Part shown: positions 30,675 through 40,096 of the stretch, piece after piece | Layout of the letters: each line of letters opens with the position of its first letter | Numbering within the stretch: the stretch's first letter is position 1 | Source of the DNA: Desulfovirgula sp. | Lineage (GTDB): Bacteria; Bacillota; Desulfotomaculia; Desulfotomaculales; Nap2-2B | NCBI GenBank assembly: GCA_020725585.1 | Contig: DYES01000045.1 | Location: 1 to 47,828 of the forward strand | Length of the DNA: 47,828 nt | Direction of reading: 5' to 3' | Notes under the pieces: model-generated | The model's database searches: none | What the model was told of the DNA's origin: nothing | The model's input: only the letters and a program-made list of their open reading frames with translations | Position numbers and translations under genes: made by a program

Positions 30675-31457
30675 ATGTGGAGAAGTTTACAGGGTGACTT
30701 ACCGGCTGACCAGAAAATAGCTGAAGAGAAAGAGTTGCTTGCCCGGATTGACCGGTCCCGCCTGCCGCTGCACATTGCCATTATCATGGACGGCAACGGC
30801 CGCTGGGCGCAGCGCAGGGGATTGCCGCGCACATTTGGGCACCGGGCGGGAGTGGAGTCCCTGCGCGAGATTGTCAAGCTCTGCGTGGAGCTAAAAATAA
30901 AATATTTGACCGTTTATGCTTTCTCTACAGAAAACTGGAAAAGGCCCCGGGAAGAGGTAAATACTTTGATGAGTTTGCTAATAGAATATCTTCAAAAGGA
31001 AATAGATGAATTATGCGCCAACAATATCCGGATTAACCCGATTGGCAGGCTGGAAGATTTGCCTGCTTCTGCCCAGGAAGCGGTGCGGATGGCCAGGGAG
31101 AAAAGCCGCCAAAATAAGGGCCTTACCTTGAATGTGGCGCTCAATTACGGCAGCCGGAGCGAGCTGGCGGCGGCCGTGCGGGCAATCGCGAAAAGAGTCC
31201 GGGACGGGGGATTAAACCCCGCCGATATTGACGAAAAGGTGATTTCCGATCACTTGTATACTGCCGGGCAGCCCGATCCGGACCTCTTGATCAGACCTTC
31301 GGGAGACTACCGGGTCAGCAACTTTTTACTCTGGCAGCTGGCCTATACAGAATTCTGGTTTACCCCGGTGTTGTGGCCGGATTTCCGCCGGGTTCACCTG
31401 CTGCAGGCGATTGTAGATTTTCAAAGCAGGGAGCGGCGTTTTGGCGGGCTGCTTTAA
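30675..31457 (+). CDS. uppS: Undecaprenyl diphosphate synthase
   Basis: 260 residues. A cis-prenyltransferase that makes the C55 lipid carrier for peptidoglycan and other envelope polymers. Signature HIAIIMDGNGRWAQRRGLPR with catalytic Asp, GHRAGVESLREIV, VYAFSTENWKRP and the C-terminal LIRPSGDYRVSNFLLWQLAYTEF. ATG 30675 gives the normal length and has GGGGGGA upstream, although at long spacing. A ~227-nt gap before it contains a C/G-rich inverted stretch but no gene. Confidence 0.96.
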   Translation: MWRSLQGDLPADQKIAEEKELLARIDRSRLPLHIAIIMDGNGRWAQRRGLPRTFGHRAGVESLREIVKLCVELKIKYLTVYAFSTENWKRPREEVNTLMSLLIEYLQKEIDELCANNIRINPIGRLEDLPASAQEAVRMAREKSRQNKGLTLNVALNYGSRSELAAAVRAIAKRVRDGGLNPADIDEKVISDHLYTAGQPDPDLLIRPSGDYRVSNFLLWQLAYTEFWFTPVLWPDFRRVHLLQAIVDFQSRERRFGGLL

Positions 31458-31473
31458 GGACTGGTGAAATTTT

Positions 31474-32274
31474 GTGCTACCCAGAGTTATAAGCGCTTTC
31501 GTGGGGATTCCGGTAATCATCGCGGCCGTTTGGTTCGGCGGGCTGCCGCTGCTTGCCTTGTGTGCGCTGGTGATGTTCCTGTCCTTGGGGGAAATCCGGC
31601 GCATGTATCGCCGTCTCGATTTAAATATCCCCTTTGGCGTCATGATGGCGGGAACGGCGCTCCTTTTGGGCAGCGTTTATTTATATAAGGACGCCGGTCT
31701 CGCGGGGGCAATCGCCGTTATATTTTTTATTTTTTTACTATGGTTTATATTTTCTTATCCAAAATTTAATTTAATTGAGATGGCTATGTCTTTGCTGGCC
31801 ACCTCGTACGTGGGGCTTTTTGTCTATGTTTATCTCTTGCGCACCCTTCCCGACGGCTGGATCTGGGTTGCCTTTATGTTGATCGGCACCTGGGTAAGCG
31901 ATACCAGCGCCTTTTTTATCGGCAAGTATTTTGGCAAACACCGCCTGGCCCGCCTTTTAAGCCCGGGAAAAACAATTGAGGGCGCCGTCGGGGGAGTGGC
32001 GGGAAGTTTTTTGGCAGCTTTCGCCTTTGTTTATATCTATCCTTTCTTGCCCCGCGTACCCCTTTTGGTGTTGGGCTTTCTGCTCGGGCTGGCCGCGCAG
32101 GCGGGTGACCTGGTTGAGTCGGCGTTTAAAAGACAGGTAGGAGTGAAAGACGCCGGGGACATTATCCCCGGGCACGGCGGGATGCTGGATCGCTTTGACA
32201 GCATGCTCTTTACCGCCCCTCTGGTTTACTATTTCGTCCAAAAGTTAATTATTCAGGTTGAGGTGTTTAAATAG
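31474..32274 (+). CDS. cdsA: Phosphatidate cytidylyltransferase (CDP-diglyceride synthase)
   Basis: 266 residues, seven or eight membrane segments. It makes CDP-diacylglycerol from CTP and phosphatidate at the inner membrane. The CdsA signature is at the C-terminal part: GDLVESAFKRQVGVKDAGDIIPGHGG followed by GMLDRFDS, with DTSAFFIGKYFGKHRLARLLSPGKTIEGAVGG before it. GTG 31474 has AAGGACTGGTGA upstream; 16 nt after uppS. The next gene starts on the base after the stop codon. Confidence 0.95.
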   Translation: MLPRVISAFVGIPVIIAAVWFGGLPLLALCALVMFLSLGEIRRMYRRLDLNIPFGVMMAGTALLLGSVYLYKDAGLAGAIAVIFFIFLLWFIFSYPKFNLIEMAMSLLATSYVGLFVYVYLLRTLPDGWIWVAFMLIGTWVSDTSAFFIGKYFGKHRLARLLSPGKTIEGAVGGVAGSFLAAFAFVYIYPFLPRVPLLVLGFLLGLAAQAGDLVESAFKRQVGVKDAGDIIPGHGGMLDRFDSMLFTAPLVYYFVQKLIIQVEVFK

Positions 32275-33351
32275 GTGCCTCGCTATTTTCAAATTGCGGC
32301 CTTAGCTGTTACGCTCCTGTTATTATACCTGGTCTGGAAATTCATTGTGCCGGAAATCCTGGTGATCGTTAAATATCTGCTGGCCATCATGATCCCCTTT
32401 ATCCTGGCCGTGATTCTGGCCGTGAGCATCGAGCCCCTGGTCAGTTTTTTGCACCGGCGCGCCAGGTTGACCAGGCCCCTGGCGGTGGTCGGCACGCTGG
32501 TTATCCTTATCGGCGGTCTTGGTTCGCTTTTGACTTTGCTCATTTTTCGGCTGGTCGCCGAATTAAGTGATTTATCCGTATCCCTGCCTAAATATTTGGT
32601 TCCCGTGCAGGATTACGTCAACCGGCTGGTGGAGCGGGGGAAGCTGTTTTATTTCCAGCTCCCCCCGGTTATTGCCGACCGCCTTCAGGAAAATATGGGG
32701 GTAGTTACCAAGTGGTTGTCCGACCTGGCCGGCCAGGCGGCGAATTTCCTGCTCCACACCGCTTCTGCCATCCCCGGTGCGGTGATGATTCTGGTTGTAA
32801 CCCTGCTGGCCACTTATTTTATCAGCCGGGACAGAAAGGAGATTTTTCAGTTCTGGTTAAAGTACGTTCCGTCTCCCTGGGGAGAAAGGACGGCAAGCGT
32901 GGGCCGGGAAGTGGTGGGAGCTTTTTTAGGCTACCTGCGCGCCCAGTTTATTTTGATTTCCATCACCACCCTGCAAAGCATTGTCGGGTTAAATATAATC
33001 GGGGCGAAGTACGCTTTAACAGTTGGTTTGCTGGTTGGTTTTTTCGATCTGATTCCCGTCCTGGGACCGGCGGCAATCTACCTCCCCTGGGCCGCCTGGG
33101 CTTTTCTCAGCGGCAGCCCCGGTTTTGGCATCAAGCTGCTCGTTTTGTACGCGCTGGTGTGGGCGGTGCGGCAGACTCTGGAAGCCAGGGTGGTGGCGGC
33201 CAATTTGGGCCTGCACCCGCTGGCCGTGTTAATTGCCATGTACGCAGGCTTAAAAGCAATGGGAGTGGCCGGCCTGGTGTTGGGGCCTATTTTGTTAATT
33301 GCGGTGCTGGCCGCCATCAAGGCGAGCCTGGTGGCCAGGAAGCAGGGGTAG
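32275..33351 (+). CDS. AI-2E family permease (YtvI-like)
   Basis: 358 residues with the AI-2E/UPF0118 arrangement: two N-terminal helices around a charged loop (VSIEPLVSFLHRRARLTRPLA), a large soluble middle part, and a C-terminal helix cluster with GFFDLIPVLGPAAIYLPWA and LGLHPLAVLIAMYAGLKAMGVAG then LVLGPI. Firmicute members include sporulation protein YtvI; others move small molecules or ions, so the substrate is open. Unusual as a member between cdsA and dxr in this otherwise standard operon. GTG start directly abuts the cdsA stop, with GAGGTG upstream. Confidence 0.85.
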   Translation: MPRYFQIAALAVTLLLLYLVWKFIVPEILVIVKYLLAIMIPFILAVILAVSIEPLVSFLHRRARLTRPLAVVGTLVILIGGLGSLLTLLIFRLVAELSDLSVSLPKYLVPVQDYVNRLVERGKLFYFQLPPVIADRLQENMGVVTKWLSDLAGQAANFLLHTASAIPGAVMILVVTLLATYFISRDRKEIFQFWLKYVPSPWGERTASVGREVVGAFLGYLRAQFILISITTLQSIVGLNIIGAKYALTVGLLVGFFDLIPVLGPAAIYLPWAAWAFLSGSPGFGIKLLVLYALVWAVRQTLEARVVAANLGLHPLAVLIAMYAGLKAMGVAGLVLGPILLIAVLAAIKASLVARKQG

Positions 33352-33368
33352 GTGCGCATATGAAGGCC

Positions 33369-33467
33369 GCCCGGCACTCACCGGTACTTTAGTATACTTA
33401 CTGCCCTGCCTTCTCAAGCGGCACGGACTAGCAACGAAGGAAACTCGACTCACAGTGAGTGCCGGGC
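33369..33467 (+). repeat. 99-nt element bounded by a perfect 13-bp inverted repeat
   Basis: GCCCGGCACTCAC (33369-33381) and GTGAGTGCCGGGC (33455-33467) are exact inverse copies, 73 nt apart. The interior contains a smaller TGCC..GGCA pairing. It lies wholly between the permease stop and the dxr start. It could be a structured leader RNA or a short mobile or palindromic repeat. No known riboswitch is recognised. Confidence 0.6.
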
Positions 33468-33504
33468 TCCTTATGGACGAACCGGATGAAAGGATTGTAC
33501 GTTG

Positions 33505-34668
33505 ATGACGAAAAGGATCGTGATTTTGGGCAGCACCGGTTCCATCGGCCGGCAGGCGCTGGCGGTGATCCGCCAGTTTCCCGAAAGATTTGTCGTCGCG
33601 GGCCTGGCCGCCGGCAGGAACTGGCGGCTTCTGGCCGAGCAAGTTAAAGAATTCAGGCCGGCCGTTGTGTCGGTGGAAAGCAAAAAGGAGGCTCAAGAAT
33701 TATCCGCCTGCCTCTCCTTCGGCGAGCGGCCGGAGATTTTTTACGGGGAGGCCGGTTTGAAGGAAATTGCCTGCTGCCCGGACGCCGAGGTAGTTTTGAC
33801 GGCGGTTCCGGGCATTCTCGGCCTGCTTCCTACCGTGGCGGCCATTCGCGCCGGAAAAAATATTGCCCTGGCCAATAAAGAAACCCTGGTTGCCGCCGGG
33901 GAGCTGGTGGTGGAACTGGCGGCAGCGAAGGGAATAAAAATATTGCCCGTCGACAGCGAGCATTCCGCAATCTGGCAGTGCCTGAGGGAAACTCCCCGGC
34001 GCCAGGTGGCGAAAATTATCCTCACCGCTTCCGGGGGGCCTTTTTTAAAAGAGCCCGCCGATCTGGGGAGGGTGACCGTGGAGATGGCTTTAGCCCACCC
34101 GAACTGGAAAATGGGCAAAAAGGTGACGGTTGACTCGGCCACTTTGATGAACAAGGGCCTGGAGGTTATTGAAGCAAGGTGGTTATTTGGGTTAAACTAT
34201 GATCAGATCGAAGTAGTGGTGCACCCGCAGAGCGTTATCCATTCGCTGGTTGAGTTTGTAGACGGCTCCACGCTGGCCCAGCTGGGGGTTCCGGATATGC
34301 GCGGGCCCATTCAATTTGCGCTGTCCCACCCCGAGCGCTGGCCCAATCAGTTACCCCGGCTGGACTGGTCCCGTTATGCGCAGCTCACTTTTGAGCCGCC
34401 CGACCGGGAGCGTTTTCGCTGCCTTTCCCTGGCGGAGGCAGCTGGGCGGACGGGGGGGACCATGCCGGCGGTCTTAAACGCGGCCAACGAAGTGGCGGTA
34501 GAAGCTTTTTTATCTGGCGCCATCCCTTTTGTGGCCATTCCGGAGATCGTGGAGCGGGTGATGAATGCGCATACCGTTTCGGAGTGTAAAGATTTCGAAG
34601 ACGTGCTGGCCGCCGACCGCTGGGCCAAGGAGCTGGCGAAAAGGCTGGCCGCGGCTGCCGCTCCGTAA
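33505..34668 (+). CDS. dxr: 1-deoxy-D-xylulose 5-phosphate reductoisomerase
   Basis: 387 residues. Second committed enzyme of the MEP isoprenoid route, converting DXP to MEP with NADPH. N-terminal Rossmann motif ILGSTGSIGRQAL, then ANKETLVAAGELV, the catalytic/metal segment LPVDSEHSAIWQCL, the SGGPF flexible loop (ILTASGGPF) and HPNWKMGKKVTVDSATLMNKGLE. ATG 33505 has AAAGGA upstream. Its pathway partner ispG lies two genes downstream, and uppS uses the final product. Confidence 0.97.
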   Translation: MTKRIVILGSTGSIGRQALAVIRQFPERFVVAGLAAGRNWRLLAEQVKEFRPAVVSVESKKEAQELSACLSFGERPEIFYGEAGLKEIACCPDAEVVLTAVPGILGLLPTVAAIRAGKNIALANKETLVAAGELVVELAAAKGIKILPVDSEHSAIWQCLRETPRRQVAKIILTASGGPFLKEPADLGRVTVEMALAHPNWKMGKKVTVDSATLMNKGLEVIEARWLFGLNYDQIEVVVHPQSVIHSLVEFVDGSTLAQLGVPDMRGPIQFALSHPERWPNQLPRLDWSRYAQLTFEPPDRERFRCLSLAEAAGRTGGTMPAVLNAANEVAVEAFLSGAIPFVAIPEIVERVMNAHTVSECKDFEDVLAADRWAKELAKRLAAAAAP

Positions 34669-34733
34669 ACGGGCACGGGCAAGCGGTATCTTTTCAAAAA
34701 ATTGGGTAACCTCTTTAAGAAGGTGGAAACCAG

Positions 34734-35783
34734 ATGCAGACACTGTGGGCCGCGCTGTTTGTATTCGGCTTGCTGATTGTTTTTCACGAATTGGGCCATT
34801 TCATCGTTGCTAAAGCGGTGGGCATTAAAGTTCACGAGTTCAGTGTCGGCTTAGGCCCCAGATTGTTCAGTATTCCCCGGAGGGGAACCGCGTATAATTT
34901 AAGGGCCTTTCCCCTGGGCGGTTTTGTCCGTATGGCGGGCATGGACCCGGAGGAAAAGGTGGAGGACGAAGCCGCCAGTTTCAATAAAAAACCGGTTTTC
35001 CAGCGGATGCTGGTCATTGTGGCCGGGTCGTTGATGAACTTTGTGCTCGCCATTTTAATTTTGGCCCTGATTTTTATGGTTCGGGGCCTGCCCGTGCTCA
35101 CTCCAGAAGGTTTGCCTAAGCTGACTACGGTGGTCGCTAAACTGGTGCCTGGTGGGCCGGCGGAGAAGGCGGGGCTGCTGCCCAAAGACAGGATCATCGC
35201 CATTGACGGCCGGGAAATCAATAAATGGGAGGAAATGATGGAAATTATCAGCGCCCGTCCCGAACAGCCGCTTACCCTGACTGTTTTGCGCGCCGGCCAA
35301 ATTAATGAGATCCGGGTAGTCCCCCTGCGCGACGAACAGGGCAGAGGAAAAATCGGGGTTTACCCGACCCAGGAGTTCCGGCGCTTAGATTTGTTTAGCG
35401 CGTTGGCCGCTGGTACGCAGTATACTGTTCAGGTAGGCGCGGTGATCCTTAGTTTTATCGGCCAAATGATTGCAGGCAAAGCGCCGGCGGACTTGGGGGG
35501 CCCGGTGCGGATTGTCTGGGAGATCAACCGGGCGGCCGAGTTTGGGATTTTTAGCTTGCTCCAGCTGGCCGCTTTTCTCAGTATCAATTTAGGCTTATTT
35601 AACCTGCTTCCCATTCCGGCATTAGACGGCAGCCGCCTGATGTTTCTGGCAGTGGAGCTGTTCCGCGGCCGGCCCGTAGACCCCGTAAAAGAAAATTTTA
35701 TTCACATGATCGGTTTCGGGTTGTTGATCCTGCTGATCGTAGTCATAACCTATAATGATCTCCTGCAGTTGTTTTTAAGATAG
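34734..35783 (+). CDS. rseP: RIP metalloprotease RseP (site-2 protease)
   Basis: 349 residues. Intramembrane zinc protease that cuts membrane-anchored regulators. HELGH (about 21-25) in the first membrane helix, a PDZ domain in the middle (VVAKLVPGGPAEKAGLLPKDRIIAIDG) and the second active-site motif NLLPIPALDGSRL near the C terminus, followed by two further helices. AAGGTGG precedes ATG 34734. Standard place after dxr. Confidence 0.96.
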   Translation: MQTLWAALFVFGLLIVFHELGHFIVAKAVGIKVHEFSVGLGPRLFSIPRRGTAYNLRAFPLGGFVRMAGMDPEEKVEDEAASFNKKPVFQRMLVIVAGSLMNFVLAILILALIFMVRGLPVLTPEGLPKLTTVVAKLVPGGPAEKAGLLPKDRIIAIDGREINKWEEMMEIISARPEQPLTLTVLRAGQINEIRVVPLRDEQGRGKIGVYPTQEFRRLDLFSALAAGTQYTVQVGAVILSFIGQMIAGKAPADLGGPVRIVWEINRAAEFGIFSLLQLAAFLSINLGLFNLLPIPALDGSRLMFLAVELFRGRPVDPVKENFIHMIGFGLLILLIVVITYNDLLQLFLR

Positions 35784-35792
35784 GGGCGTGGT

Positions 35793-36872
35793 TTGTGCTT
35801 GCTCGGGAGACGCAGAAAAACCCGGCCGATCTGGGTCGGGGGAGTGCAGGTCGGCGGGGACGCTCCGGTTTGTGTGCAGTCCATGACCAATACCGATACC
35901 CGGAACGTGGCGGCCACGGTGGCCCAGATTAACAAACTGGCCGCCGCGGGGTGCGAGATTGTGCGCGTGGCCGTCCCCGATCGGCAGGCGGCCGGCGCCC
36001 TGTCGGCAATCAAAAAACAAATTAACATTCCCTTGATTGCCGACGTTCATTTTGATTACCGCCTCGCTTTGCGCGCCTTGGAGGAGGGAGTGGACGGGTT
36101 GCGCATTAATCCCGGCAACATTGGGAAGCCGGAGAAAGTGGCGGCCATCGTGGAAGCGGCTAAAAAGAGGAAAGTGCCCATTCGCGTGGGCGTAAACGCG
36201 GGTTCCCTGGAAAAATCACTGGTCCAAAAACACGGCGCCGTAACCGCCCCGGCTCTGGTGGAAAGCGCTCTCGGGCACATTCGTCTTTTAGAGAAGCTGG
36301 GTTTTTTTGAAATCAAGGTTTCCGTGAAAGCTTCCGACGTCCCCTTGATGATCGAGGCGTACCGGCTGCTGGCCGAAAAGGTGGATTATCCTCTTCACGT
36401 CGGGGTTACGGAAGCGGGCACCATGCGTTCGGGAATTGTCAAATCCGCCGTTGGCATTGGCACTCTGCTGGCCGAAGGCATTGGCGACACCATCAGGGTT
36501 TCTTTGACGGGGGACCCCGTGGAAGAGGTGCGGGTGGGGTACGAGATACTTAAGGCACTGGGCTTAAGAAAAAGGGGGATCGAGTTGATTTCCTGCCCCA
36601 CCTGCGGGCGCACCGAAATTGACCTGGTGCGCATCGCCACCGAAGTGGAAGAAAGGCTCAGGGATTTTCCCGCGCCGCTCAAGGTGGCCGTGATGGGCTG
36701 CGTGGTGAACGGCCCCGGCGAGGCCCGGCACGCCGACGTGGGGATCGCCGGCGGAAAAGGAGGGGGCCTGCTTTTTCGCCGCGGCGAGATAATCCGGCGC
36801 GTACCGGAAGAAAAGCTGGTTGAGGAGCTGGTTAGGGAAGTGGAGAAAATGGCCGGGAACAAAACCCCCTGA
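35793..36872 (+). CDS. ispG: 4-hydroxy-3-methylbut-2-enyl diphosphate synthase (flavodoxin)
   Basis: 359 residues, the short bacterial form. Reduces MEcPP to HMBPP in the MEP pathway with an [4Fe-4S] cluster. N-terminal [39 protein letters not shown], then the cluster ligands in [13 protein letters not shown] and [22 protein letters not shown]. Start is a TTG at 35793 or a few codons later; the ribosome binding site (TAGGGGCGTGG) is modest. Confidence 0.95.
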   Translation: MCLLGRRRKTRPIWVGGVQVGGDAPVCVQSMTNTDTRNVAATVAQINKLAAAGCEIVRVAVPDRQAAGALSAIKKQINIPLIADVHFDYRLALRALEEGVDGLRINPGNIGKPEKVAAIVEAAKKRKVPIRVGVNAGSLEKSLVQKHGAVTAPALVESALGHIRLLEKLGFFEIKVSVKASDVPLMIEAYRLLAEKVDYPLHVGVTEAGTMRSGIVKSAVGIGTLLAEGIGDTIRVSLTGDPVEEVRVGYEILKALGLRKRGIELISCPTCGRTEIDLVRIATEVEERLRDFPAPLKVAVMGCVVNGPGEARHADVGIAGGKGGGLLFRRGEIIRRVPEEKLVEELVREVEKMAGNKTP

Positions 36873-37007
36873 TGAACAAGGGTGGCCTTCGTCCATAAAA
36901 AGCATCTTCAAGCGCGCTTTCACGAACGCCAGGTGAGGTTTGCTTAAAGTGAAGGAAGGTAATAACCCAGTTGAAAAATATACTGTTTTTTAGGAGGATC
37001 TTAGTTT

Positions 37008-38762
37008 ATGCGGGCTTCACAATTACTTATCCCCACGCTGCGGGAAGTTCCCGCCGACGCGGAGGTGATCAGCCACCAGCTATTGGTGCGGGCCGGTTTC
37101 ATTCGCAAGTCGGCGGCAGGGGTGTATAATTTGCTGCCTCTGGCCTTAAGGGTGGTGAAAAAGATCGAGGCCATCGTGCGCGAGGAAATGGACAGACAAG
37201 GCGGCCAGGAGCTGTTGATGCCGATCATTCAACCGGCGGAATTGTGGCAGGAGTCCGGCCGCTGGGACGTTTACGGCCCGGAGCTGTTTCGCTTAAAGGA
37301 CCGCCACGGGCGGGATTTTTGCCTGGGGCCCACGCATGAGGAAATCATCACCGACCTGGTGCGCAACGAAGTAAAATCGTACCGGCAACTCCCCCTTTTG
37401 CTTTACCAGATTCAAAACAAGTACCGGGACGAACGCCGGCCGCGCTTCGGGTTGCTGCGCGGGCGGGAATTTATCATGAAGGATTTGTACTCCTTTGACC
37501 GCGACCAGGCGGGCCTGGATGTAAGCTACCAGAAGATGTACGAGGCCTATGCCAGGGTGTTTGCGCGCTGCGGCCTGCGCTTTCGCTCGGTGGAAGCCGA
37601 TTCCGGCGCCATCGGGGGCAAGGATACCCATGAATTTACTGTTTTCGCCGATTCGGGTGAATCCGTCATCGTCTATTGCGAACATTGTGATTATGCCTCG
37701 AATACGGAAAGGGCTGCTTCCCCTCCGGAGCGGATCCCTGTAGACGAGCAGCCGGCCCCGCTTAAGGAGGTGGCTACGCCCGGCCGGCGCACCGTTTTTG
37801 AAGTAACTTCTTTTTTGGGAGTAAACGAAAAGCGTCTGATCAAGACCCTTCTCTTTGAAACGGAGAAAGGTTTCGCGGCGGCGCTGGTGCGCGGCGACCG
37901 GGACGTCAACGAAATTAAACTGCAGAAAGAGCTTAACGTCTTGCGGTGCGAGCTGGCGGATCCCCAGACGGTGGAAAGGGTCAGCGGCGCCAGGCTCGGG
38001 TTCGCCGGCCCCGTCGGGCTGTCCGGGGTGAAGATCGCCGCCGACCTGGAAGTAATGGAGATGGTCAATGCCGTTGCCGGGGCCAACAAGGACGACACGC
38101 ATTTCCTTAACGTTAACCCGGGCCGCGATTTTAAAGCCGATCTGGTGGCCGATCTGCGCCTGGTGAAGGCGGGGGACGCCTGCCCCAAATGCGGACGCCC
38201 GCTTGCCGAGACGCGGGGTATTGAAGTGGGCCAGATTTTCAAGCTGGGGGATAAATACAGCAAGGTCCTGGGAGCCGCTTACCTGGACGAAAACGGGCAG
38301 GCCCGGCCGATCATTATGGGTTGCTACGGAATCGGGATTACCCGGACAATGGCCGCCGCCGTGGAGCAAAATCACGATGCAAACGGCATCATCTGGCCCT
38401 TTTCCATCGCTCCTTTTCATGTGGTGGTGGTGCCGGTGAGCGACCGGGACGAAAAGCAAATGGAAATGGCCCAGGCTGCGTACGAATCGCTCCTGGGCGC
38501 CGGTGTGGAAGTGGTTCTTGACGACCGCCCGGAGCGCCCAGGGGTAAAGTTCAAGGACGCCGATCTGATTGGCTACCCCTTGCGCGTTACGGTGGGAAAC
38601 CGGGCCGTGCAAAGCGGGGAGCTGGAGGTGCGCCGGCGCGCCAACGGGGAAACGGTTTTTGTGCCGCGGGATAATCTTGCGGGCTACGTGCAAAAGATAA
38701 TTGCAGCGGAACTTGCTCAACTTGAAGAAAAGGCGCAAAAATACTCAATGAATGCACCTTAA
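37008..38762 (+). CDS. proS: Prolyl-tRNA synthetase (bacterial type)
   Basis: 584 residues, class II synthetase with the bacterial editing (INS) domain. Motif 1 region [20 protein letters not shown], motif 2 in [15 protein letters not shown] and [21 protein letters not shown], the INS editing domain at about 225-400, motif 3 [17 protein letters not shown] and the C-terminal anticodon-binding domain. TAGGAGGATC precedes ATG 37008. Final gene of the operon. Confidence 0.97.
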   Translation: MRASQLLIPTLREVPADAEVISHQLLVRAGFIRKSAAGVYNLLPLALRVVKKIEAIVREEMDRQGGQELLMPIIQPAELWQESGRWDVYGPELFRLKDRHGRDFCLGPTHEEIITDLVRNEVKSYRQLPLLLYQIQNKYRDERRPRFGLLRGREFIMKDLYSFDRDQAGLDVSYQKMYEAYARVFARCGLRFRSVEADSGAIGGKDTHEFTVFADSGESVIVYCEHCDYASNTERAASPPERIPVDEQPAPLKEVATPGRRTVFEVTSFLGVNEKRLIKTLLFETEKGFAAALVRGDRDVNEIKLQKELNVLRCELADPQTVERVSGARLGFAGPVGLSGVKIAADLEVMEMVNAVAGANKDDTHFLNVNPGRDFKADLVADLRLVKAGDACPKCGRPLAETRGIEVGQIFKLGDKYSKVLGAAYLDENGQARPIIMGCYGIGITRTMAAAVEQNHDANGIIWPFSIAPFHVVVVPVSDRDEKQMEMAQAAYESLLGAGVEVVLDDRPERPGVKFKDADLIGYPLRVTVGNRAVQSGELEVRRRANGETVFVPRDNLAGYVQKIIAAELAQLEEKAQKYSMNAP

Positions 38763-38857
38763 ATTTTTCAAGGGGTAGACACAGCGGCTGCCTTCCGGTG
38801 AAAACTCTCCAGCCTTTTTTGCCTGCGCACGATTATGTCTGACAAGAGAGGTTAGCA

Positions 38858-40096
38858 ATGAAGGAATTGCAAAGGGTGCTTATTTTATCCGTGTCTGCCG
38901 GGATGGGGCACTTCCAGGCCGCCCTGGCGTTAAAAAAGGCCTTTTCGGAAACAAGGCCGGATGTAGAAGTGGCCATTGTGGACACTTTCCGTTATGTCAA
39001 TCCTTTCCTGGACAAGGTATTGTTTGGCACCTATATCGAAATGCTGAAAATAACGCCGGTCGTTTATGGCTATTTGTACCACCTGGCGGAAAAAGGGCAG
39101 CCTCTCTCCGGGGCGGGAAAAGAAGAATTTAACAGGATTTTAAACAGGCTGGCTGCACCCAAACTGATCCGTCTTTTGCAGGACTTCCGTCCCCAGGCAG
39201 TTGTTTGCACGCACCCCTTCCCGGTGGGAATTTTAGATCAATTAAAAGGGCAGGGTTATTTTTCCTCTCCTGTGGTGGCGACGCTTACCGATTTCACCGT
39301 CCATCCTTTCTGGGTGTTTTCCCGGGTGGATTTGTTTACGGTGGCCGCGCCGGAGCTAAAGCTTCCTTTTCAAGAGTACGGAATCCACCTGGAGAAGGTT
39401 TTTCCCGTGGGGATTCCCATCAACACCTGTTTTTCTGCCCCCGTAGACGGTGCGGCAGTCCGCCATCGGCTGGGTCTGCGGCCGGATTTGCCTACGGCTT
39501 TGATAATCGGGGGCGGCCTGGGCATGGGTCCCCTGGCCGACATTGTAAAGGCCCTGGGAAATAACTTTGCAACGCTGCAAATGATTGTCGTTGCCGGCAG
39601 CAACAGCTCATTAAAGGCAAGGCTGGAGCGCGTGAGCTCTTCCTTGCAAAGCCCTGTAAAGGTGCTGGGCTTTGTGGAGAATATCCACGAATTAATGTCT
39701 GCTTCCGATTTTCTGGTGGGCAAGGCGGGGGGGCTTACCTGCGCCGAAGCCCTGGCGAAAGGATTGCCCATTTTTGTCGTCGACCCCCTGCCGGGGCAGG
39801 AGGTTAGAAACGCCGAGTTTTTAACCGGCCGGGGAGCGGCCGTCCAGACAAACGGCGTGCGGGAACTGGTCCAAAAGGTAGCCGGGTGCATGCGCGAGCC
39901 GGCGCTCCTCCAAAAAATGGCCCAGAGGGCGAGGGAGCTGGGAAAACCCCTGGCGGCCCGCGAGGCCGCCCGATTAATTGTGCGGTTGGCCGAGCAAAAA
40001 TCCGCGGCCGGGAGTTTGCGGCAGATAGGAGGTGTGGATGGTGACGGTTTTTCGAGATCGCGTGGATGCCGGCAGGAAGCTGGCCGAAGCGTTTAA
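38858..40096 (+). CDS. Diacylglycerol glycosyltransferase (MGDG synthase / UgtP-like, GT28)
   Basis: 412 residues. N-terminal MGDG-synthase domain (VLILSVSAGMGHFQAALAL, VVCTHPFPVGILDQL, TLTDFTVHPFWV) and C-terminal GT28 domain (LIIGGGLGMGPLADIV, VLGFVENIHELMSASDFLVGKAGGLTCAEAL). Such enzymes add a sugar from UDP-sugar to diacylglycerol, making membrane glycolipids. The last ~20 residues (after about 393) are read from sequence shared with the next gene, in another frame, giving an unusual Gly/Arg/Ser tail. Acceptor and sugar are not determined. GAGAGGTTAGCA precedes the ATG. Confidence 0.85.
   Translation: MKELQRVLILSVSAGMGHFQAALALKKAFSETRPDVEVAIVDTFRYVNPFLDKVLFGTYIEMLKITPVVYGYLYHLAEKGQPLSGAGKEEFNRILNRLAAPKLIRLLQDFRPQAVVCTHPFPVGILDQLKGQGYFSSPVVATLTDFTVHPFWVFSRVDLFTVAAPELKLPFQEYGIHLEKVFPVGIPINTCFSAPVDGAAVRHRLGLRPDLPTALIIGGGLGMGPLADIVKALGNNFATLQMIVVAGSNSSLKARLERVSSSLQSPVKVLGFVENIHELMSASDFLVGKAGGLTCAEALAKGLPIFVVDPLPGQEVRNAEFLTGRGAAVQTNGVRELVQKVAGCMREPALLQKMAQRARELGKPLAAREAARLIVRLAEQKSAAGSLRQIGGVDGDGFSRSRGCRQEAGRSV

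Noticed and set aside
36870-36910. AGGGTGG followed by CGTCC before proS, reminiscent of a T-box antiterminator
   Set aside because: Only the first seven bases agree with the AGGGTGG-N-ACCGCG element; the rest does not, there is no terminator, and the gap is too short for a T-box leader.
37293-38738. 481-codon open frame antisense to proS
   Set aside because: Frame produced by the G/C-rich codon use of proS on the other strand; the product has no recognisable domain and no ribosome binding site.
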